Assembly: GCA_037893225.1 (NCBI GenBank)
Contig: JAZGUH010000197.1
Coordinates: forward strand, 3,162,001 to 3,226,000
Direction: 5' to 3'
Origin: Hippasteria phrygiana
Taxonomy: Eukaryota > Echinodermata > Asteroidea > Valvatida > Goniasteridae
Length of the DNA: 64,000 bases
Below the pieces are notes generated by a model, which was given only the letters and a program-made list of their open reading frames with translations, was not told the origin of the DNA and searched no databases. Every line of letters begins with the position of its first letter. Within the stretch, counting starts at the first letter, position 1. The translations under genes were made by a program, and so were the position numbers. Shown here one piece after another: positions 37,801-51,400 of the stretch.

Positions 37801-39703
37801 TAAGCTATCCATACATGTCAAAATTACTGAATTTGGTTGATATTTCATGCAATTATGAATGAGTAAAGCAAGTCATACCCCAGGGAATTTGACAGGCATG
37901 GAGCAATAAATAAAAGGTAATCTGCACACAGATGGTGGCCGGGAAGAAAATAAACATTGCGAGGTTTGAATTTTCTCCACAAGTGTTAACTCTAAGAAGC
38001 CGCCGATAATTGCAACATGTAGCGCCAGATCTAAGCTATCCATACATGTCAAAATTACTGAATTTGGTTGATATTTCATGCAATTATGAATGAGTAAAGC
38101 AAGTCATACCCCAGGGAATTTGACAGGCATGGAGCAATACATAAAAGGTAATCTGCACACAGATGGTGGCCGGGAAGAAAATAAACATTGCGAGGTTTGA
38201 ATTTTCTCCTCAAGTGTTAACTCTAAGAAGCCGCCGATAATTGCAACATGTAGCGCCAGATCTAAGCTATCCATACATGTCAAAATTACTGTATTTGGTT
38301 TATATTTCATGCAATTATGAATGAGTAAAGCATGTCATACCCCAGGGAATTTGACATGCATGGAGCAATAAATAGACGGTAACATGTACACAGATGTTGG
38401 CCGGAAAGAAAATAAACATTGCGAGGTTTGAATTTTCTCCACAAGTTTTAACTCTAAGAAGCCGCCGATGATTGCAACATGTAGCGCCAGATCTAAGCTA
38501 TCCATACATGTCAAAATTACTGTATTTGGTTGATATTTCATGCAATTATGAATGAGTAAAGCAAGTCATACCCTAGGGAATTTGACATGCATGGAGCAAT
38601 AAATAGACGGTAACATGTACACAGATGTTGGCCGGAAAGAAAATAAACATTGCGAGGTTTTAATTTTCTCCACAAGTTTTAACTCTAAGAAGCCGCCGAT
38701 GATTGCAACATGTAGCGCCAGATCTAAGCTATCCATACATGTCAAAATTGCTGTATTTGGTTTATATTTCATGCAATTATGAATGAGTAAAGCAAGTCCA
38801 TACCCCAGGGAATTTGACAGGCATGGAGCAATACATAAAAGGTAATCTGCACACAGATGGTGGCCGGGAAGAAAATAAACATTGCGAGGTTTGAATTTTC
38901 TCCACAAGTGTTAACTCTAAGAAGCCGCCGATAATTGCAACATGTAGCGCCAGATCTAAGCTATCCATACATGTCAAAATTACTGTATTTGGTTTATATT
39001 TCATGCAATTATGAATGAGTAAAGCATGTCATACCCTAGGGAATTTGACATGCATGGAGCAATAAATAGACGGTAACATGTACACAGATGTTGGCCGGAA
39101 AGAAAATAAACATTGCGAGGTTTGAATTTTCTCCACAAGTTTTAACTCTAAGAAGCCGCCGATGATTGCAACATGTAGCGCCAGATCTAAGCTATCCATA
39201 CATGTCAAAATTGCTGTATTTGGTTTATATTTCATGCAATTATGAATGAGTAAAGCAAGTCCATACCCCAGGGAATTTGACAGGCATGGAGCAATACATA
39301 AAAGGTAATCTGCACACAGATGGTGGCCGGGAAGAAAATAAACATTGCGAGGTTTGAATTTTCTCCACAAGTGTTAACTCTAAGAAGCCGCCGATAATTG
39401 CAACATGTAGCGCCAGATCTAAGCTATCCATACATGTCAAAATTGCTGTATTTGGTTTATATTTCATGCAATTATGAATGAGTAAAGCAAGTCCATACCC
39501 CAGGGAATTTGACAGGCATGGAGCAATACATAAAAGGTAATCTGCACACAGATGGTGGCCGGGAAGAAAATAAACATTGCGAGGTTTGAATTTTCTCCAC
39601 AAGTGTTAACTCTAAGAAGCCGCCGATAATTGCAACATGTAGCGCCAGATCTAAGCTATCCATACATGTCAAAATTACTGAATTTGGTTGATATTTCATG
39701 CAA
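34847..39703 (+). repeat. Third domain: f/d-type monomers with 10-monomer (2313 bp) period
   Basis: Twenty-one monomers, only six of them 232 bp. The order is q-f''-q-f''-d-f-f''-d'-f-d'-f-f''-d-i-d-f-f''-d'-f-d'-d. The run d-f-f''-d'-f-d' beginning at 35771 recurs at 38084, exactly 2313 bp later; both start with a d-type monomer in the 231-bp frame that has T at site 128 (CTCCTCAAG). The f-f'' pair also appears at 37159, halfway between. Seven consecutive 231-bp monomers open the domain (34847-36463). Private changes include CATAGCC at 35100, TGCAGTTATGAATTAG near 35310 and CACAATTG near 37589. Confidence 0.88.
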
Positions 39704-42700
39704 TTATGAATGAGTAAAGCAAGTCATACCCCAGGGAATTTGACAGGCATGGAGCAATAAATAAAAGGTAATCTGCACACAGATGGTGGCCGGGAAGAAA
39801 ATAAACATTGCGAGGTTTGAATTTTCTCCACAAGTGTTAACTCTAAGAAGCCGCCGATAATTGCAACATGTAGCGCCAGATCTAAGCTATCCATACATGT
39901 CAAAATTACTGAATTTGGTTGATATTTCATGCAATTATGAATGAGTAAAGCAAGTCATACCCTAGGGAATTTGACAGGCATGGAGCAATAAATAGAAGGT
40001 AATATGTACACAGATGTTGGCCGGAAAGAAAATAAACATTGCGAGGTTTGAATTTTCTCCACAAGTTTTAACTCTAAGAAGCCGCCGATAATTGCAACAT
40101 GTAGCGCCAGATCTAAGCTATCCATACATGTCAAAATTACTGAATTTGGTTGATATTTCATGCAATTATGAATGAGTAAAGCAAGTCATACCCTAGGGAA
40201 TTTGACAGGCATGGAGCAATAAATAGAAGGTAATATGCACACAGATGTTGGCCGGAAAGAAAATAAACATTGCGAGGTTTGAATTTTCTCCACAAGTTTT
40301 AACTCTAAGAAGCCGCCGATAATTGCAACATGTAGCGCCAGATCTAAGCTATCCATACATGTCAAAATTACTGAATTTGGTTGATATTTCATGCAATTAT
40401 GAATGAGTAAAGCAAGTCCATACCCCAGGGAATTTGACAGGCATGGAGCAATAAATAAAAGGTAATCTGCACACAGATGGTGGCCGGGAAGAAAATAAAC
40501 ATTGCGAGGTTTGAATTTTCTCCACAAGTGTTAACTCTAAGAAGCCGCCGATAATTGCAACATGTAGCGCCAGATCTAAGCTATCCATACATGTCAAAAT
40601 TACTGAATTTGGTTGATATTTCATGCAATTATGAATGAGTAAAGCAAGTCATACCCTAGGGAATTTGACAGGCATGGAGCAATAAATAGAAGGTAATATG
40701 CACACAGATGTTGGCCGGAAAGAAAATAAACATTGCGAGGTTTGAATTTTCTCCACAAGTTTTAACTCTAAGAAGCCGCCGATAATTGCAACATGTAGCG
40801 CCAGATCTAAGCTATCCATACATGTCAAAATTACTGAATTTGGTTGATATTTCATGCAATTATGAATGAGTAAAGCAAGTCCATACCCCAGGGAATTTGA
40901 CAGGCATGGAGCAATAAATAAAAGGTAATCTGCACACAGATGGTGGCCGGGAAGAAAATAAACATTGCGAGGTTTGAATTTTCTCCACAAGTGTTAACTC
41001 TAAGAAGCCGCCGATAATTGCAACATGTAGCGCCAGATCTAAGCTATCCATACATGTCAAAATTACTGAATTTGGTTGATATTTCATGCAATTATGAATG
41101 AGTAAAGCAAGTCATACCCCAGGGAATTTGACAGGCATGGAGCAATAAATAAAAGGTAATCTGCACACAGATGGTGGCCGGGAAGAAAATAAACATTGCG
41201 AGGTTTGAATTTTCTCCTCAAGTGTTAACTCTAAGAAGCCGCCGATAATTGCAACATGTAGCGCCAGATCTAAGCTATCCATACATGTCAAAATTAATGA
41301 ATTTGGTTGATATTTCATGCAATTATGAATGAGTAAAGCAAGTCATACCCTAGGGAATTTGACAGGCATGGAGCAATAAATAGAAGGTAATATGCACACA
41401 GATGTTGGCCGGAAAGAAAATAAACATTGCGAGGTTTGAATTTTCTCCACAAGTTTTAACTCTAAGAAGCCGCCGATAATTGCAACATGTAGCGCCAGAT
41501 CTAAGCTATCCATACATGTCAAAATTACTGAATTTGGTTGATATTTCATGCAATTATGAATGAGTAAAGCAAGTCCATACCCCAGGGAATTTGACAGGCA
41601 TGGAGCAATAAATAAAAGGTAATCTGCACACAGATGGTGGCCGGGAAGAAAATAAACATTGCGAGGTTTGAATTTTCTCCACAAGTGTTAACTCTAAGAA
41701 GCCGCCGATAATTGCAACATGTAGCGCCAGATCTAAGCTATCCATACATGTCAAAATTACTGAATTTGGTTGATATTTCATGCAATTATGAATGAGTAAA
41801 GCAAGTCATACCCTAGGGAATTTGACAGGCATGGAGCAATAAATATAAGGTAATATGCACACAGATGTTGGCCGGAAAGAAAATAAACATTGCGAGGTTT
41901 GAATTTTCTCCACAAGTTTTAACTCTAAGAAGCCGCCGATAATTGCAACATGTAGCGCCAGATCTAAGCTATCCATACATGTCAAAATTACTGAATTTGG
42001 TTGATATTTCATGCAATTATGAATGAGTAAAGCAAGTCATACCCCAGGGAATTTGACAGGCATGGAGCAATAAATAAAAGGTAATCTGCACACAGATGGT
42101 GGCCGGGAAGAAAATAAACATTGCGAGGTTTGAATTTTCTCCTCAAGTGTTAACTCTAAGAAGCCGCCGATAATTGCAACATGTAGCGCCAGATCTAAGC
42201 TATCCATACATGTCAAAATTAATGAATTTGGTTGATATTTCATGCAATTATGAATGAGTAAAGCAAGTCATACCCTAGGGAATTTGACAGGCATGGAGCA
42301 ATAAATAGAAGGTAATATGCACACAGATGTTGGCCGGAAAGAAAATAAACATTGCGAGGTTTGAATTTTCTCCACAAGTTTTAACTCTAAGAAGCCGCCG
42401 ATAATTGCAACATGTAGCGCCAGATCTAAGCTATCCATACATGTCAAAATTACTGAATTTGGTTGATATGTCATGCAATTATGAATGAGTAAAGCAAGTC
42501 CATACCCCAGGGAATTTGACAGGCATGGAGCAATAAATAAAAGGTAATCTGCACACAGATGGTGGCCGGGAAGAAAATAAACATTGCGAGGTTTGAATTT
42601 TCTCCACAAGTGTTAACTCTAAGAAGCCGCCGATAATTGCAACATGTAGCGCCAGATCTAAGCTATCCATACATGTCAAAATTACTGAATTTGGTTGATA

Positions 42701-45485
42701 TTTCATGCAATTATGAATGAGTAAAGCAAGTCATACCCTAGGGAATTTGACAGGCATGGAGCAATAAATAGAAGGTAATATGCACACAGATGTTGGCCGG
42801 AAAGAAAATAAACATTGCGAGGTTTGAATTTTCTCCACAAGTTTTAACTCTAAGAAGCCGCCGATAATTGCAACATGTAGCGCCAGATCTAAGCTATCCA
42901 TACATGTCAAAATTACTGAATTTGGTTGATATTTCATGCAATTATGAATGAGTAAAGCAAGTCCATACCCCAGGGAATTTGACAGGCATGGAGCAATAAA
43001 TAAAAGGTAATCTGCACACAGATGGTGGCCGGGAAGAAAATAAACATTGCGAGGTTTGAATTTTCTCCACAAGTGTTAACTCTAAGAAGCCGCCGATAAT
43101 TGCAACATGTAGCGCCAGATCTAAGCTATCCATACATGTCAAAATTACTGAATTTGGTTGATATTTCATGCAATTATGAATGAGTAAAGCAAGTCATACC
43201 CTAGGGAATTTGACAGGCATGGAGCAATAAATAGAAGGTAATATGCACACAGATGTTGGCCGGAAAGAAAATAAACATTGCGAGGTTTGAATTTTCTCCA
43301 CAAGTTTTAACTCTAAGAAGCCGCCGATAATTGCAACATGTAGCGCCAGATCTAAGCTATCCATACATGTCAAAATTACTGAATTTGGTTGATATTTCAT
43401 GCAATTATGAATGAGTAAAGCAAGTCCATACCCCAGGGAATTTGACAGGCATGGAGCAATAAATAAAAGGTAATCTGCACACAGATGGTGGCCGGGAAGA
43501 AAATAAACATTGCGAGGTTTGAATTTTCTCCACAAGTGTTAACTCTAAGAAGCCGCCGATAATTGCAACATGTAGCGCCAGATCTAAGCTATCCATACAT
43601 GTCAAAATTACTGAATTTGGTTGATATTTCATGCAATTATGAATGAGTAAAGCAAGTCATACCCCAGGGAATTTGACAGGCATGGAGCAATAAATAAAAG
43701 GTAATCTGCACACAGATGGTGGCCGGGAAGAAAATAAACATTGCGAGGTTTGAATTTTCTCCTCAAGTGTTAACTCTAAGAAGCCGCCGATAATTGCAAC
43801 ATGTAGCGCCAGATCTAAGCTATCCATACATGTCAAAATTACTGAATTTGGTTGATATTTCATGCAATTATGAATGAGTAAAGCAAGTCATACCCCAGGG
43901 AATTTGACAGGCATGGAGCAATAAATAAAAGGTAATCTGCACACAGATGGTGGCCGGGAAGAAAATAAACATTGCGAGGTTTGAATTTTCTCAACAAGTG
44001 TTAACTCTAAGAAGCCGCCGATAATTGCAACATGTAGCGCCAGATCTAAGCTATCCATACATGTCAAAATTACTGAATTTGGTTGATATTTCATGCAATT
44101 ATGAATGAGTAAAGCAAGTCATACCCTAGGGAATTTGACAGGCATGGAGCAATAAATAGAAGGTAATATGCACACAGATGTTGGCCGGAAAGAAAATAAA
44201 CATTGCGAGGTTTGAATTTTCTCCACAAGTTTTAACTCTAAGAAGCCGCCGATAATTGCAACATGTAGCGCCAGATCTAAGCTATCCATACATGTCAAAA
44301 TTACTGAATTTGGTTGATATTTCATGCAATTATGAATGAGTAAAGCAAGTCCATACCCCAGGGAATTTGACAGGCATGGAGCAATAAATAAAAGGTAATC
44401 TGCACACAGATGGTGGCCGGGAAGAAAATAAACATTGCGAGGTTTGAATTTTCTCCACAAGTGTTAACTCTAAGAAGCCGCCGATAATTGCAACATGTAG
44501 CGCCAGATCTAAGCTATCCATACATGTCAAAATTACTGAATTTGGTTGATATTTCATGCAATTATGAATGAGTAAAGCAAGTCATACCCCAAGGAATTTG
44601 ACAGGCATGGAGCAATAAATAAAAGGTAATCTGCACACAGATGGTGGCCGGGAAGAAAATAAACATTGCGAGGTTTGAATTTTCTCCACAAGTGTTAACT
44701 CTAAGAAGCCGCCGATAATTGCAACATGTAGCGCCAGATCTAAGCTATCCATACATGTCAAAATTACTGAATTTGGTTGATATTTCATGCAATTATGAAT
44801 GAGTAAAGCAAGTCATACCCTAGGGAATTTGACAGGCATGGAGCAATAAATAGAAGGTAATATGCACACAGATGTTGGCCGGAAAGAAAATAAACATTGC
44901 GAGGTTTGAATTTTCTCCACAAGTTTTAACTCTAAGAAGCCGCCGATAATTGCAACATGTAGCGCCAGATCTAAGCTATCCATACATGTCAAAATTACTG
45001 AATTTGGTTGATATTTCATGCAATTATGAATGAGTAAAGCAAGTCATACCCCAGGGAATTTGACAGGCATGGAGCAATAAATAAAAGGTAATCTGCACAC
45101 AGATGGTGGCCGGGAAGAAAATAAACATTGCGAGGTTTGAATTTTCTCCACAAGTGTTAACTCTAAGAAGCCGCCGATAATTGCAACATGTAGCGCCAGA
45201 TCTAAGCTATCCATACATGTCAAAATTACTGAATTTGGTTGATATTTCATGCAATTATGAATGAGTAAAGCAAGTCATACCCTAGGGAATTTGACAGGCA
45301 TGGAGCAATAAATAGAAGGTAATATGCACACAGATGGTGGCCGGGAAGAAAATAAACATTGCGAGGTTTGAATTTTCTCCACAAGTGTTAACTCTAAGAA
45401 GCCGCCGATAATTGCAACATGTAGCGCCAGATCTAAGCTATTCATACATGTCAAAATTACTGAATTTGGTTTATATTTCATGCAA
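39704..45485 (+). repeat. Fourth domain: e-j dimer array (463 bp) with i monomers
   Basis: Twenty-five monomers in the order i-e-e-j-e-j-i-e-j-e-i-e-j-e-j-e-j-i-i-e-j-i-e-i-hybrid. The e monomers are 231 bp with T at site 30, making an AvrII-type CCTAGG; the j monomers are 232 bp with GTTAAC at sites 133-138. Three i monomers (41092, 42017, 43637) have T at site 128. Those at 41092 and 42017 also share a rare C-to-A change (41297 and 42222), 925 bp apart, which marks a local four-monomer duplication. The last monomer (45255-45485) has an e-type left part and a j-type right part. Confidence 0.88.
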
Positions 45486-48400
45486 TTATGAATGAGTAAA
45501 GCAAGTCATACCCCAGGGAATTTGACAGGCATGGAGCAATAAATAGAAGGTAATATGCACACAGATGTTGGCCGGAAAGAAAATAAACATTGCGAGGTTT
45601 GAATTTTCTCCACAAGTTTTAACTCTAAGAAGCCGCCGATAATTGCAACATGTAGCGCCAGATCTAAGCTATCCATACATGTCAAAATTACTGAATTTGG
45701 TTGATATTTCATGCAATTATGAATGAGTAAAGCAAGTCCATACCCCAGGGAATTTGACAGGCATGGAGCAATAAATAGAAGGTAATATGCACACAGATGT
45801 TGGCCGGAAAGAAAATAAACATTGCGAGGTTTGAATTTTCTCCACAAGTTTTAACTCTAAGAAGCCGCCGATAATTGCAACATGTAGCGCCAGATCTAAG
45901 CTATCCATACATGTCAAAATTACTGAATTTGGTTGATATTTCATGCAATTATGAATGAGTAAAGCAAGTCCATACCCCAGGGAATTTGACAGGCATGGAG
46001 CAATAAATAAAAGGTAATCTGCACACAGATGGTGGCCGGGAAGAAAATAAACATTGCGAGGTTTGAATTTTCTCCACAAGTGTTAACTCTAAGAAGCCGC
46101 CGATAATTGCAACATGTAGCGCCAGATCTAAGCTATCCATACATGTCAACATTACTGAATTTGGTTGATATTTCATGCAATTATGAATGAGTAAAGCAAG
46201 TCCATACCCCAGGGAATTTGACATGCATGGAGCAATAAATAGACGGTAACATGTACACAGATGGTGGCCGGGAAGAAAATAAACATTGCGAGGTTTGAAT
46301 TTTCTCCACAAGTGTTAACTCTAAGAAGCCGCCGATAATTGCAACATGTAGCGCCAGATCTAAGCTATCCATACATGTCAAAATTACTGAATTTGGTTGA
46401 TATTTCATGCAAATATAAATGAGTAAAGCAAGTCCATACCCTAGGGAATTTGACATGCATGGAGCAATAAATAGACGGTAACATGTACACAGATGTTGGC
46501 CGGAAAGAAAATAAACATTGCGAGGTTTGAATTTTCTCCACAAGTTTTAACTCTAAGAAGCTGCCGATAATTGCAACATGTAGCGCCAGATCTAAGCTAT
46601 CCATACATGTCAAAATTACTGAATTTGGTTGATATTTCATGCAATTATGAATGAGTAAAGCAAGTCATACCCTAGGGAATTTGACAGGCATGGAGCAATA
46701 AATAGAAGGTAATATGCACACAGATGTTGGCCGGAAAGAAAATAAACATTGCGAGGTTTGAATTTTCTCCACAAGTTTTAACTCTAAGAAGCCGCCGATA
46801 ATTGCAACATGTAGCGCCAGATCTAAGCTATCCATACATGTCAAAATTACTGAATTTGGTTGATATTTCATGCAATTATGAATGAGTAAAGGAAGTCCAT
46901 ACCCCAGGGAATTTGACAGGCATGGAGCAATAAATAAAAGGTAATATGCACACAGATGTTGGCCGGAAAGAAAATAAACATTGCGAGGTTTGAATTTTCT
47001 CCACAAGTTTTAACTCTAAGAAGCCGCCGATAATTGCAACATGTAGCGCCAGATCTAAGCTATCCATACATGTCAAAATTACTGAATTTGGTTGATATTT
47101 CATGCAATTATGAATGAGTAAAGCAAGTCATACCCCAGGGAATTTGACAGGCATGGAGCAATAAATAGAAGGTAATATGCACACAGATGTTGGCCGGAAA
47201 GAAAATAGACATTGCGAGGTTTGAATTTTCTCCACAAGTTTTAACTCTAAGAAGCCGCCGATAATTGCAACATGTAGCGCCAGATCTAAGCTATCCATAC
47301 ATGTCAAAATTACTGAATTTGGTTGATATTTCATGCAATTATGAATGAGTAAAGCAAGTCCATACCCCAGGGAATTTGACAGGCATGGAGCAATAAATAG
47401 AAGGTAATATGCACACAGATGTTGGCCGGAAAGAAAATAAACATTGCGAGGTTTGAATTTTCTCCACAAGTTTTAACTCTAAGAAGCCGCCGATAATTGC
47501 AACATGTAGCGCCAGATCTAAGCTATCCATACATGTCAAAATTACTGAATTTGGTTGATATTTCATGCAATTATGAATGAGTAAAGCAAGTCATACCCTA
47601 GGGAATTTGACAGGCATGGAGCAATAAATAGAAGGTAATATGCACACAGATGTTGGCCGGAAAGAAAATAAACATTGCGAGGTTTGAATTTTCTCCACAA
47701 GTTTTAACTCTAAGAAGCCGCCGATAATTGCAACATGTAGCGCCAGATCTAAGCTATCCATACATGTCAAAATTACTGAATTTGGTTGATATTTCATGCA
47801 ATTATGAATGAGTAAAGCAAGTCCATACCCCAGGGAATTTGACAGGCATGGAGCAATAAATAAAAGGTAATCTGCACACAGATGGTGGCCGGGAAGAAAA
47901 TAAACATTGCGAGGTTTGAATTTTCTCCACAAGTGTTAACTCTAAGAAGCCGCCGATAATTGCAACATGTAGCGCCAGATCTAAGCTATCCATACATGTC
48001 AAAATTACTGAATTTGGTTGATATTTCATGCAATTATGAATGAGTAAAGCAAGTCATACCCCAGGGAATTTGACAGGCATGGAGCAATAAATAAAAGGTA
48101 ATCTGCACACAGATGGTGGCCGGGAAGAAAATAAACATTGCGAGGTTTGAATTTTCTCCTCAAGTGTTAACTCTAAGAAGCCGCCGATAATTGCAACATG
48201 TAGCGCCAGATCTAAGCTATCCATACATGTCAAAATTACTGAATTTGGTTGATATTTCATGCAATTATGAATGAGTAAAGCAAGTCATACCCTAGGGAAT
48301 TTGACAGGCATGGAGCAATAAATAGAAGGTAATATGCACACAGATGTTGGCCGGAAAGAAAATAAACATTGCGAGGTTTGAATTTTCTCCACAAGTTTTA

Positions 48401-51400
48401 ACTCTAAGAAGCCGCCGATAATTGCAACATGTAGCGCCAGATCTAAGCTATCCATACATGTCAAAATTACTGAATTTGGTTGATATTTCATGCAATTATG
48501 AATGAGTAAAGCAAGTCCATACCCCAGGGAATTTGACAGGCATGGAGCAATAAATAAAAGGTAATCTGCACACAGATGGTGGCCGGGAAGAAAATAAACA
48601 TTGCGAGGTTTGAATTTTCTCCACAAGTGTTAACTCTAAGAAGCCGCCGATAATTGCAACATGTAGCGCCAGATCTAAGCTATCCATACATGTCAAAATT
48701 ACTGAATTTGGTTGATATTTCATGCAATTATGAATGAGTAAAGCAAGTCATACCCTAGGGAATTTGACAGGCATGGAGCAATAAATAGAAGGTAATATGC
48801 ACACAGATGTTGGCCGGAAAGAAAATAGACATTGCGAGGTTTGAATTTTCTCTACAAGTTTTAACTCTAAGAAGCCGCCGATAATTGCAACATGTAGCGC
48901 CAGATCTAAGCTATCCATACATGTCAAAATTACTGAATTTGGTTGATATTTCATGCAATTATGAATGAGTAAAGCAAGTCCATACCCCAGGGAATTTGAC
49001 AGGCATGGAGCAATAAATAAAAGGTAATCTGCACACAGATGGTGGCCGGGAAGAAAATAAACATTGCGAGGTTTGAATTTTCTCCACAAGTGTTAACTCT
49101 AAGAAGCCGCCGATAATTGCAACATGTAGCGCCAGATCTAAGCTATCCATACATGTCAACATTACTGAATTTGGTTGATATTTCATGCAATTATGAATGA
49201 GTAAAGCAAGTCCATACCCCAGGGAATTTGACATGCATGGAGCAATAAATAGACGGTAACATGTACACAGATGGTGGCCGGGAAGAAAATAAACATTGCG
49301 AGGTTTGAATTTTCTCCACAAGTGTTAACTCTAAGAAGCCGCCGATAATTGCAACATGTAGCGCCAGATCTAAGCTATCCATACATGTCAAAATTACTGA
49401 ATTTGGTTGATATTTCATGCAAATATAAATGAGTAAAGCAAGTCCATACCCTAGGGAATTTGACATGCATGGAGCAATAAATAAAAGGTAATATGCACAC
49501 AGATGTTGGCCGGAAAGAAAATAAACATTGCGAGGTTTGAATTTTCTCCACAAGTTTTAACTCTAAGAAGCCGCCGATAATTGCAACATGTAGCGCCAGA
49601 TCTAAGCTATCCATACATGTCAAAATTACTGAATTTGGTTGATATTTCATGCAATTATGAATGAGTAAAGCAAGTCATACCCCAGGGAATTTGACAGGCA
49701 TGGAGCAATAAATAGAAGGTAATATGCACACAGATGTTGGCCGGAAAGAAAATAAACATTGCGAGGTTTGAATTTTCTCCACAAGTTTTAACTCTAAGAA
49801 GCCGCCGATAATTGCAACATGTAGCGCCAGATCTAAGCTATCCATACATGTCAAAATTACTGAATTTGGTTGATATTTCATGCAATTATGAATGAGTAAA
49901 GCAAGTCATACCCTAGGGAATTTGACAGGCATGGAGCAATAAATAGAAGGTAATATGCACACAGATGTTGGCCGGAAAGAAAATAAACATTGCGAGGTTT
50001 GAATTTTCTCCACAAGTTTTAACTCTAAGAAGCCGCCGATAATTGCAACATGTAGCGCCAGATCTAAGCTATCCATACATGTCAAAATTACTGAATTTGG
50101 TTGATATTTCATGCAATTATGAATGAGTAAAGCAAGTCCATACCCCAGGGAATTTGACAGGCATGGAGCAATAAATAAAAGGTAATCTGCACACAGATGG
50201 TGGCCGGGAAGAAAATAAACATTGCGAGGTTTGAATTTTCTCCACAAGTGTTAACTCTAAGAAGCCGCCGATAATTGCAACATGTAGCGCCAGATCTAAG
50301 CTATCCATACATGTCAAAATTACTGAATTTGGTTGATATTTCATGCAATTATGAATGAGTAAAGCAAGTCATACCCCAGGGAATTTGACAGGCATGGAGC
50401 AATAAATAAAAGGTAATCTGCACACAGATGGTGGCCGGGAAGAAAATAAACATTGCGAGATTTGAATTTTCTCCTCAAGTGTTAACTCTAAGAAGCCGCC
50501 GATAATTGCAACATGTAGCGCCAGATCTAAGCTATCCATACATGTCAAAATTACTGAATTTGGTTGATATTTCATGCAATTATGAATGAGTAAAGCAAGT
50601 CATACCCTAGGGAATTTGACAGGCATGGAGCAATAAATAGAAGGTAATATGCACACAGATGTTGGCCGGAAAGAAAATAAACATTGCGAGGTTTGAATTT
50701 TCTCCACAAGTTTTAACTCTAAGAAGCCGCCGATAATTGCAACATGTAGCGCCAGATCTAAGCTATCCATACATGTCAAAATTACTGAATTTGGTTGATA
50801 TTTCATGCAATTATGAATGAGTAAAGCAAGTCCATACCCCAGGGAATTTGACAGGCATGGAGCAATAAATAAAAGGTAATCTGCACACAGATGGTGGCCG
50901 GGAAGAAAATAAACATTGCGAGGTTTGAATTTTCTCCACAAGTGTTAACTCTAAGAAGCCGCCGATAATTGCAACATGTAGCGCCAGATCTAAGCTATCC
51001 ATACATGTCAAAATTACTGAATTTGGTTGATATTTCATGCAATTATGAATGAGTAAAGCAAGTCATACCCTAGGGAATTTGACAGGCATGGAGCAATAAA
51101 TAAAAGGTAATCTGCACACAGATGGTGGCCGGGAAGAAAATAAACATTGCGAGGTTTGAATTTTCTCCACAAGTGTTAACTCTAAGAAGCCGCCGATAAT
51201 TGCAACATGTAGCGCCAGATCTAAGCTATCCATACATGTCAACATTACTGAATTTGGTTGATATTTCATGCAATTATGAATGAGTAAAGCAAGTCCATAC
51301 CCCAGGGAATTTGACATGCATGGAGCAATAAATAGACGGTAACATGTACACAGATGGTGGCCGGGAAGAAAATAAACATTGCGAGGTTTGAATTTTCTCC

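Noticed and set aside
16091..39703. Separate satellite families in the middle of the window
   Set aside because: The monomers of all domains share the same backbone and differ at the same small set of sites, so they are subfamilies of one satellite.
46407..46414. ATGCAAAT octamer (POU-factor type site) created at x monomers
   Set aside because: It follows from a single base change in four monomers and has no promoter context; there is no reason to assign a function.
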